From Actinidia chinensis (taxonomy: Eukaryota > Streptophyta > Magnoliopsida > Ericales > Actinidiaceae), in contig CM018899.1 in NCBI GenBank assembly GCA_009663005.1, forward strand, positions 9,371,399 through 9,386,398: DNA of 15,000 nucleotides, written 5' to 3'. A program made the position numbers and the translations under genes. The notes under the pieces are model-generated. The model was not told the origin of the DNA. It saw nothing but the letters and a program-made list of their open reading frames with translations, and searched no databases. Shown piece by piece: positions 9,330 through 15,000 of this stretch. Every line of letters begins with the position of its first letter. Position 1 is the stretch's first letter.

Positions 9330-10451
9330 AGAAACCATTCATACCCATGGATTGACCCCAATCTTTACAAAAAAGAGAGATTGAGGGGAGAGTCCAGAGA
9401 ATTAGCGCTTTTCAAATCAGAATTGTTTATCTTAATAACTATTTATCTAATACTAAGCTATTCTAACTTGATTTCCTCCAGATGTTTTAGTAAGAAACCC
9501 TTCTACAAACAACTTGCCTTACCAGCTCCTCCTTCCTCCTCTCTTGAGCTAGCCAACAGGTACCAAATTCTTGGCACCATACCTAAACCTTCTTTTTCTT
9601 CTGTTCTTGCAACTGGTCAATCCCAAATGACTTCTTTTGTTAACCCCTTGCAGTCACACAGATCAGAATACCTATTAAAACCGCACTATACTAATCTCTT
9701 TTATATTGAACCTGCTCACAAAAACATTAAAGACCCTGTTAAACTTGCATGTTCCTTCTTCCCTCCGGGTTGGCATTTTGTTCCAATGCACCCTGACAAG
9801 TCAATCACTTTTTATAAAGATATTTTACGCATACACCAGTCAGTTGTTTTTAAACCCATCTTTGATAAACACAACCCTGATAAAATTATTTACCACTCTT
9901 TATATATTCACAACATTGTATCTCTGGATGAATGGGGTCATCCCTCTCTTCTTAGAAACTTACCTGGTCATTCTATCCAATATAGTTACTATGATTATAT
10001 GGAAGCCTGGTTTAAAATCTTGCTCCACCAAAATGAGCCATTCCTGCATTCTTGGTTTTTCTCTTTTGATCATAAGTTCAAATCAGTCATTCCCTCCTGG
10101 TTCTTAAAATGGTGGGATTTTCATGGTGCTCTTCCAGATATCTTACCCACTGACCTTGCTGATCAAGTCACCATTTTTTCTTCTCACTATAAAGTCACTG
10201 AACATTACAAACATTCCATGCCTTTGATCTTCATGGCCAATACACAGTCCCATGGATTTAAAATGGCAGAGTACAATATTTATAACAATATAGTCATTCG
10301 CCAATATTTTGTTAAATGGGGGATGCATTCAAACATCCCCGTATCATTGAAAAGTCAAACTGAAATTCCTGCTCTTGTTCCCCGAGACGGTCAAACCAGT
10401 CACAGGCAGCCCTTGCCCCAAAGTCAGGTTTACTCAAAGCAAGCTGGATAG
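9330..10451 (+). CDS. C-terminal polyprotein region, open for 373 codons, Trp/aromatic-rich domain
   Basis: The frame is open from just after a TAG at 9327-9329 to the TAG at 10449-10451. No ATG stands at the front of the open region: TTG at 9381 encodes leucine within the polyprotein frame, and the first in-frame ATG is at 9627. From about residue 120 counted from 9381, the protein is rich in Trp, His, Tyr and Phe, with FFPPGWHFVP, SLDEWGHPS, DYMEAWF, HSWFF and WFLKWWDFHGALPDILP. The same sort of domain follows RNase H in other plant polyproteins that I recall as uncharacterised. Its function is unknown to me. The frame is continuous with the RNase H end, so it is the tail of the polyprotein rather than a separate host gene. 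It is far better preserved than everything upstream. Whether it is expressed is not shown. Confidence 0.5.
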   Translation, partial: RNHSYPWIDPNLYKKERLRGESRELALFKSELFILITIYLILSYSNLISSRCFSKKPFYKQLALPAPPSSSLELANRYQILGTIPKPSFSSVLATGQSQMTSFVNPLQSHRSEYLLKPHYTNLFYIEPAHKNIKDPVKLACSFFPPGWHFVPMHPDKSITFYKDILRIHQSVVFKPIFDKHNPDKIIYHSLYIHNIVSLDEWGHPSLLRNLPGHSIQYSYYDYMEAWFKILLHQNEPFLHSWFFSFDHKFKSVIPSWFLKWWDFHGALPDILPTDLADQVTIFSSHYKVTEHYKHSMPLIFMANTQSHGFKMAEYNIYNNIVIRQYFVKWGMHSNIPVSLKSQTEIPALVPRDGQTSHRQPLPQSQVYSKQAG

Positions 10452-10765
10452 TCCCTCATCTAGTGACCAGACTAGTAAACGTAAGACCTCGAAGATAAAA
10501 TCCTCGAAGTCCCAAGTCACAACTTCTTGCATTTATTCAAGGACATACTGAATTACCAGAGTGGCCAAATTGTCTTGGCCCCAAGTTCAAGCCCAAGCCC
10601 AGGCAGCAGAGTCAAGCAGAAGAGTCAGAAAGATTCCAATGCTCAACAGCCCCAGTCAAGCCCAGTCAAAATCTCCGGATCCATACGGATCCTAGTTTCA
10701 AGATGCCCAAGATTCGTTTGCTTAAATTCAACAGTTTCAGTCAATACTATCAAATTTTGATAGAA
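10430..10765 (+). pseudogene. Low-complexity Ser/Lys/Gln/Pro-rich polyprotein tail after a frame change
   Basis: Shifting frame near 10435, the sequence stays open for about 35 codons as a serine- and lysine-rich tail (SSSDQTSKRKTSKIKSSKS), then reaches a stop near 10549. DNA from 10580 to 10680 repeats AAGCCCAAGCCCAGG and AGTCAAGCAGAAGAGTCAG-like units, giving Gln/Pro/Ser-rich translations in more than one frame. It likely is the old C-terminal extension of the polyprotein. A 77-codon frame at 10527-10760 overlaps it and shows no domain. Confidence 0.4.
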
Positions 10766-10770
10766 AAGCT

Positions 10771-10859
10771 ACTGTTGAAATAGTAACATCTATAAGTCAC
10801 TATTTACAAACACTGTAGAAATAGTAACACACCGACAGTCATTGTTCACTATTTAATAT
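10771..10859 (+). repeat. Duplicated unit upstream of the element's promoter
   Basis: ACTGTTGAAATAGTAACA (from 10771) recurs as ACTGTAGAAATAGTAACA (from 10812). Each is followed by a CACTATTTA motif, giving two imperfect units of 41 and 48 bases. They lie about 200 bases upstream of the TATA box. This might be enhancer-like, or it might mark the start of the 3' terminal region. Confidence 0.6.
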
Positions 10860-10950
10860 TCACTTTTACTGTTCACCCTTTCCATCGAAAGATTTCCGTA
10901 AATCACGGACAGTCAACCACTTTTGATGCTTATTTAACCACTTCTCCGAA

Positions 10951-10964
10951 ATGGAAGAAGGGGA
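10951..10964 (+). other. Purine tract, possible plus-strand primer
   Basis: ATGGAAGAAGGGGA is a purine-rich run next to the promoter region. Caulimovirids and retrotransposons use G-rich purine tracts to prime plus-strand DNA synthesis. The assignment is only by sequence type. Confidence 0.3.
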
Positions 10965-11032
10965 CTCAGACCCGGAAGAGAACGGAGAACTAATACGCCT
11001 TTCTCTCTGCTCTTTACTCTCTTTCCTCTACT

Positions 11033-11038
11033 TATAAA
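11033..11038 (+). promoter_or_regulatory. TATA box of the element's genomic promoter
   Basis: TATAAA lies after a pyrimidine-rich stretch (10998-11030) and about 100 bases ahead of the poly(A) signals. That close promoter and poly(A) spacing is the arrangement that gives terminally redundant transcripts in pararetroviruses and LTR retrotransposons. Confidence 0.55.
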
Positions 11039-11135
11039 CGAGTCAACATGTATGCAGTTTTAATTCCACCATATCCTCTCAAGATCTTCAGTAAGCTATC
11101 TCAGTCAACTTGTACAGTGCTTTTGTTGTATATTT

Positions 11136-11146
11136 AATAAAATAAA
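11136..11146 (+). terminator. Overlapping AATAAA polyadenylation signals
   Basis: AATAAAATAAA contains two overlapping canonical signals. They would be passed once near the 5' end and used at the 3' end of a redundant transcript. Confidence 0.6.
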
Positions 11147-11199
11147 AGTTTAATTTCAGTAATTTAGATTACCTATTTTACTAGCTATCTGCCTCCCCG

Positions 11200-11260
11200 C
11201 AGCTGCCTCCCGGCCTCCACCGCCCGAGAGGGCGAGCATCCTGGGGTCCCCAAGAAACGA
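11200..11260 (+). other. GC-rich hairpin cluster in the post-poly(A) region
   Basis: Two short perfect stems sit close together in otherwise AT-rich DNA. CGCCC (11221-11225) pairs with GGGCG (11230-11234) around GAGA. TGGGG (11242-11246) pairs with CCCCA (11248-11252) around one base. In the element this part would be U5 or leader RNA. Confidence 0.5.
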
Positions 11261-11350
11261 AACGAGAATTTCTTTTATTACCGACACATGGGGGTTTTAC
11301 AGCTCTACTATTAATTTCAATAATTTTATGTTTTGATTTGTTATTTATTT

Positions 11351-11379
11351 ACTTATGTGCATCCACTCCTTCCGCCTTA
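11351..11379 (+). repeat. Terminal motif, 3' copy
   Basis: This copy begins ACTTATGTGCATCCA and ends TTCCGCCTTA, and it marks the right end of the element. It aligns with 2949-2973 with three single-base gaps and no substitutions. It is followed by flanking TA-repeat DNA instead of the primer-binding site. Confidence 0.65.
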
Positions 11380-11399
11380 TATATATATATATATATATA
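11378..11399. repeat. (TA)n microsatellite
   Basis: Alternating TA of about 22 bases directly at the right end of the pararetrovirus-like element. It may be the integration target or may have grown after insertion. Confidence 0.85.
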
Positions 11400-11573
11400 A
11401 TCACAATATACACCAAAAGATCCCTAATTCAAATGCAAAACTCATTCCTAAAAATCAAAAAATAGTTAAAAACAAAAAGTGGGAAACCCTTCATCATCAT
11501 TTCCTGTATTGGTTGCATAATAAAAACACTAAAACTTCAACACACACACACCCACAAAAAATATGGCTATGCG
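11400..11573. other. AT-rich spacer downstream of the EP1-like pseudogene
   Basis: A-rich sequence between the right end of the element and the stop codon of the - strand pseudogene. It would hold that gene's 3' untranslated region. A CA-rich run (ACACACACACCCACA) is at about 11540-11554. No separate gene is seen, and the 98-codon + frame at 11333-11629 is compositional. Confidence 0.5.
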
Positions 11574-12896
11574 TTAGTTTTTGGGCACCTTTATGTACCC
11601 AAAATGTGTTGAATTTGCATCTTTTGTAAGGGTCTTTAAGGTCTATGGCAAACCTGTCACCTTGAGTGCTGAAGGAATATAAATAAAGCCGAAAAACCTG
11701 CAAATCACTTGTGCATTTCGTCCCACAAGCATCCAAAGTTATGTGCCCATTTCCCTTTGTGTACTTATTCATGAAGTGGCCAACCCCATCCACTCTATAA
11801 TACGAAATGTCATTGGGCTTGCAAGATGACACCTTCTTGGACTCACAGTCCTTGCTCCAGCCCAAAAGCCTGTTCGATAATGGGCAAGCGACGCACTGGC
11901 TATCCTTGCAAATCCCAAACTTGCTGCTCCTCTCCGGTAACTAGCAATCGCTCAGGTCAGAACTCCGAGTAAGGAGAGTGTAAGTCACCTCCCAGGCGTC
12001 CCAGTCCACGTTTGGGTAAAAAGTGTAGGACTTGAGCTTTCCTTCGATCCCCAATCGGATATACGTTAATGTCATATTGTATTTGGGCCGGGACAAAATT
12101 ATGTTTTCTCAAGGCATTGAGTCTGTCTCATTGTACTCCAACATTAGGTTATAAGCAAAGCCTCATCGGTATTGGGTTCACATGTGAATATCAGAGATTC
12201 TATTTTTTTTCCTATCTAACGCTAAAAGACCATTCAGAGGAGATTAGAGCATGGGTTTAGGGGAGTTGTTGCTCTTATTGTATAAGCCAAACATTTTGGG
12301 CTCTAGTACAAAGCTATAAGGCCGATTTGAGTTGTCTTAGGCAAAAGCCCAGCTCACGAGCTTGGAGGACGCTCTAGCTCGAAAAGACTGGCCCACCAAG
12401 AAAGTGTCAGTTGGGGAATCAAAGCTCTACCAGACAAAATTGCCCTTGGAGTCATAAAGACCATATTGCCATTGGGTAGCAACTTGAACCCTAACCCCTT
12501 TGTTGGTTGAGCCGGTCTACCACAACACCTGGCCGTTGGCCACGGCCAATACGAGGTTGCCATCCGTCTCGTTGGTCAGGGTTGCTTCTCGCCGACCGGT
12601 TTGCCCCGGTAGGCCTTTTAGACCCAGCGCATCAAGGACTTTGACTTGACAGTGCCCATAAGTAGTGTTAAAGTGAATGCATTTGGGGTCGTGTTGTAGA
12701 AGTATAATTGGAAAGGATTGTTGAAAAAACTAAAGATGTGATAATCAACATCGTATTCGACTATGTAGGGCCCAAACTCCCCCTAATTGACAAACTAGAA
12801 TGTCTTTGAGGCAGGCATAGTGGCTTGAGAAATGGAGAAAAGTGTTTGGATCAAGAGAAATTGAAGAGAAATTGTGAATGGATAAGGAGGAAACAT
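11574..12896 (-). pseudogene. EP1-like secreted glycoprotein (bulb-type lectin + PAN domain) pseudogene
   Basis: Read on the - strand from ATG at 12896 to TAA at 11574, the span is 441 codons, close to the usual length of EP1-like glycoproteins, and no intron is apparent. It starts with a signal-peptide-like segment (FTISLQFLLIQTLFSISQA). A bulb-type lectin part follows, with GEFGPYIVEYD, PFQLYFYNTTPNAFTLTL and SFDSPTDTFLVGQ. Then come the Cys-rich ICKDSQCVACP, LLGWSKDCESKKVSSC and a PAN-like DISYYRVDGVGHFM segment, ending in ANSTHFGYIKVPKN after a frame change near 11640. Stops interrupt it at 12795, 12783, 12618, 12517, 12427, 12337, 12244 and 11941. Frame changes occur near 12583 and 11640, with a compensated pair around 12450-12515. 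EP1-family proteins are secreted to the plant cell wall. This copy is dead. Confidence 0.85.
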
Positions 12897-13750
12897 GTTT
12901 TGGTTCTTTGTGAATGGATAATGGGTTATTATTTGAATCCTAGGAGTATTGTAAAAGATTATAGAAGTTTACTTTTGATTTGTAGTTGAAAAATGAGAGG
13001 AGGAAGACAAAAATTCGAACCGGATAAATCGCCTGACGTTCGAATGCCACATTCGAACGCTAAAGCCTGTTGTGAAAAGTTAGTCGCTGGACGTTTGAAC
13101 GCCATGTTCGAATGCCAGATAGCTCAGATACTATTTTGTAAAATGGGCATATTCTCTAGAAAATTCGGATTGAGACACCGTTTAAAATGTTGGAAAGTAG
13201 ACTCGTAGACCTTTCTAACCACGTAAAGTTTGTAGTTTAATTACATATATATTATGAGGTATTGGAGTTTAAATTTGACCCAAGATTTTACTGGCAATAT
13301 AGTTTTTTAGAAATTTTAGTTTCTTGTTTCATTTGGTGTAGATTCTTTAGTCGGAATGCATTTTTGACCCCTTACCTACCAAATTAAAGGTCCTTAAGTC
13401 TATTTTCAAATGAGATTGACCTAGAATGAAGAATAAATGTCTTGTGGTGAATTTGATGCGATGAATGAACTAGTGTTGAGGGAGCAATATTCAAAATCTT
13501 AATTTTGTGTTCTCGTCTTGCCTAGAAGTCATTGCTTAGAGAATTGCCTATTCTCTCATAACAAGAGTGGAGGTTTATGAATGGTAATCGGAGCCCTCGC
13601 ACCCTTATTTTAAGAAAATGGTTCCGGGGGACCTAAAAACTAATATACTTTATGTCAAGTCAGAGGTTTATATTAGTTCGATTCGTTATGCTCATATTAG
13701 TTGAGCATGATATTGATATTTCGATCATTACAGTGAGGAACAGTCGCTTA
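12897..13750. other. Unassigned intergenic DNA with short repeats
   Basis: The first part would have been the promoter side of the EP1-like gene, but I see no convincing TATA box at a useful distance. Around 13031-13120, two similar units carry the ACGTTYGAAYG core (see the palindrome entry). From 13130 to 13740 the DNA is AT-rich with no readable protein domain. The 71-codon frame at 12993-13208 and the 62-codon frame at 13652-13840 look like chance. Confidence 0.45.
13037..13059. repeat. Perfect 10-bp inverted repeat with 3-base spacer
   Basis: CGTTCGAATG (13037-13046), then CCA, then CATTCGAACG (13050-13059). A related but less symmetric unit (GACGTTTGAACGCCATGTTC) lies at about 13089-13108. 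The two are about 53 bases apart and suggest a short tandem array of palindromic units. Confidence 0.8.
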
Positions 13751-14858
13751 TGTGACGACCCGACCTTCCCGGGGACGTTGATTATTTACCTAATTTCTCC
13801 CTATTTGCCTCAAATACAAATCAGGGACTATTGTTCATAAAATCTTCAATAGTCTCCAAATATTTAGTTTATTAATATCCCAAATGTAATTAATAAATAA
13901 AAAAAAGATCAAAATCTTCAAGTCGTTAATCCGGACCCCATCTCGTATTATCCGAACTCCCACGTTTTTTTTTGCCTGAAAAATCATTTTAACAGGGAAG
14001 TATTACAATACGACAAGAATATGCTCAACGAATCAATAAGGCTCAACAATAAATGTCAGAGTAGCACAACGAATCAATAGTCATCAAAGACCTCGTACTA
14101 GGGTATTCTTGATACATCACTAGTGATCGGCATCATCCACGTCTCCTAGCTACGGCTTTTCGGTCCCTAGTGGACTATTGGCGGATCCACTCAGTCAATG
14201 TATCAATCAATTCCATAGCATTAGCCATCAAATAATTCCATATCATACAGATCATGATTTCCAAGAAATACAGATTTCAACAGATATCAACATGGCTCAA
14301 GAGAATACAAAATCAGATATTAGAAAATAACTCCGAGAAGTTGGAAAGCCATATTGTATACATCCTGTTTACCTCAAATTGACTTCATTAAATAGAAGAT
14401 CTGGCTCCCATGATCATCATACTAAAATTTTACTTTGATCCGACATCATATACCGTTGATCTACGTTCCCTATCTTTCATGAATTAAAAACTTACCCAAC
14501 ACCATATAATTTATCATTTCTTTCTCTCTCTCTCTTCTCTTTCTTTCTCCCTTCCCTTAATCCATCTTCCTCCTCCTATATTTATTAGATTTTTATAAAT
14601 TATAGTTATATATATAAAATATTTATTATTTATTTTTTTATTATTTTCTTTTTTCTTTTCTTTTTTCTTTTTTCTTTTTCTTTTCCTTTTGCTTTCGGCG
14701 CCGCACCATGAGATAAATTTTTTTTTTTTTAAATTACACTTTTAACCCTCCAACTTTTTAACTGATATTATTCATCTCAATTTAAATGTCCTCTTTGATT
14801 TTATCCCCAAGTTATAAATATTTAATTAAAACCCAAAAATCTAGATCGGGTTATTACA
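13751..14858 (-). mobile_element. Probable 3' LTR of a - strand LTR retrotransposon
   Basis: On the - strand the region starts TGTAATAACCCGA (from 14858) and ends TCGGGTCGTCACA (at 13751), so it has TG...CA ends with imperfect inverted termini (10 of 13 positions match). Just before its start on the - strand lies a purine-rich GAGGGGAAGAT, as expected of a polypurine tract ahead of a 3' LTR. The wording (TGTAAYA-CCCG after AAATTTC-G-GGCGAAAT) is typical of plant Ty3/gypsy elements. The length of 1108 bases is normal for an LTR. The 5 bases outside (GCTTA at 13746-13750) would be the target duplication. Its partner lies beyond the window. Confidence 0.6.
14520..14690. repeat. Pyrimidine-rich simple-sequence region inside the LTR
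   Basis: CT repeats at about 14520-14550 and then a T/C-only stretch (about 14636-14690) of CTTTT-type units. On the - strand these are purine-rich. Low complexity; no gene. Confidence 0.75.
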
Positions 14859-14873
14859 ATCTTCCCCTCTAAA
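14859..14873 (-). other. Polypurine tract of the - strand LTR retrotransposon
   Basis: The - strand reads TTTAGAGGGGAAGAT immediately ahead of the LTR start (TGTAATAA). Polypurine tracts at this place prime plus-strand synthesis, and this sets the orientation of the element. Confidence 0.6.
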
Positions 14874-15000
14874 TAATTTCGCCTCGGAAATTTGAAAAGT
14901 CCTATTTATTGTCAAATCCAAACTCACGCGTCCACTGCGGCACTCTGATAACAAACAAAATCTATTTTGTTTGTTAAAATCCACCCGAACTATACCTAAA
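14874..15000 (-). mobile_element. 3' end of the retrotransposon's internal region, cut by the window edge
   Basis: AAATTTCCGAGGCGAAATTATT on the - strand is the sort of sequence found between the polyprotein stop and the polypurine tract in plant Ty3/gypsy elements. No polyprotein domain is readable in this short piece. Confidence 0.45.
14949..14976. repeat. Perfect 13-bp inverted repeat with 2-base spacer
   Basis: TAACAAACAAAAT (14949-14961), CT, then ATTTTGTTTGTTA (14964-14976). All 13 pairs match, so the strand can form a near-perfect hairpin. It lies in the terminal internal region of the - strand retrotransposon. Confidence 0.85.

Larger units (their letters stand above)
2949..11380 (+). 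mobile_element. Decayed endogenous pararetrovirus-like (caulimovirid-type) element
   Basis: An element of about 8.4 kb with this order on the + strand: terminal motif, tRNA-Met primer-binding site, leader, movement-protein-like remnant, coat/gag-like region, CCHC zinc knuckle, aspartic protease, reverse transcriptase, RNase H, a C-terminal tryptophan-rich domain, then a TATA and poly(A)-signal region and a second copy of the terminal motif. A movement-protein-like domain ahead of the coat region in one long polyprotein, plus Met-tRNA priming, points to Caulimoviridae-like endogenous elements rather than ordinary Ty1/copia or Ty3/gypsy. The frame is broken many times from about 3430 to 9230. 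No integrase motif is seen. A full 5' LTR matching 10770-11380 is not evident, so a genome of pararetroviral type opened at the primer site is the preferred reading. An LTR element with a lost or highly diverged 5' LTR is the alternative. Confidence 0.7.

Noticed and set aside
9706..10107. 133-codon + frame inside the C-terminal ORF
   Set aside because: It is a shifted shadow of the longer aromatic-rich frame and has no motif of its own.
10143..10328. 61-codon - frame
   Set aside because: Antisense shadow of the C-terminal polyprotein ORF.
10674..10695. GGATCC-centred inverted repeat
   Set aside because: Only a few bases pair around a 4-base spacer, within a repetitive Ser/Pro-coding tail; likely chance.
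12069..12260. 63-codon + frame
   Set aside because: Antisense shadow of the EP1-like pseudogene, which has clear family motifs on the - strand.
12993..13208. 71-codon + frame over the palindromic units
   Set aside because: No domain, and the repeated TTCGAA units explain the composition; not supported as a gene.
13751..14858. Solo LTR in + orientation
   Set aside because: The 5-base flanks (GCTTA and ATCTT) do not match, and a polypurine tract on the - strand sits at the right end, which fits a 3' LTR of a - strand element better.

Overview
The window looks like repeat-rich, AT-rich intergenic DNA from a flowering plant. The evidence is a decayed caulimovirid-like element primed by initiator tRNA-Met, TIR elements of plant MITE type, the edge of a plant Ty3/gypsy-type LTR element, and a pseudogene of an EP1-like secreted lectin glycoprotein (a plant-specific family). 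I see no intact host gene, no rRNA or tRNA gene and no CRISPR array. Any open frame above about 100 codons is part of a decayed element or a chance ORF.

Layout. 1-2950 is non-coding: one degenerate MITE-like element (about 331-913), poly-A/T-rich DNA, a second MITE-like element with TAA target duplications (1785-2468) and a pair of imperfect direct repeats. About 2949-11380 holds one long endogenous pararetrovirus-like element on the + strand. It has a primer-binding site (2974-2987), leader, movement-protein-like remnant (about 3430-4200), coat/gag-like region, zinc knuckle, aspartic protease, reverse transcriptase, RNase H, a C-terminal region rich in Trp and aromatic residues that is still open for over 370 codons (9330-10451), and a 3' regulatory region with TATA box and paired AATAAA signals. 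A 29-base terminal motif occurs just before the primer-binding site and again at the 3' end. Inside the element, 4255-4805 is a GC- and CpG-rich block unlike anything around it.

11574-12896 (- strand) is an EP1-like (bulb-type lectin + PAN) pseudogene with many stops. 12897-13750 is unassigned DNA with a perfect short palindrome. 13751-14858 looks like the 3' LTR of a - strand LTR retrotransposon whose internal region runs out of the window to the right.

Together these are dead genes and transposon debris, not a working gene system. Three things deserve a second look: the foreign-looking GC-rich block; the contrast between a polyprotein riddled with single-base deletions and its clean C-terminal ORF (true decay history or assembly noise); and the EP1 pseudogene, whose stops mostly fit C-to-T changes at CHG sites.
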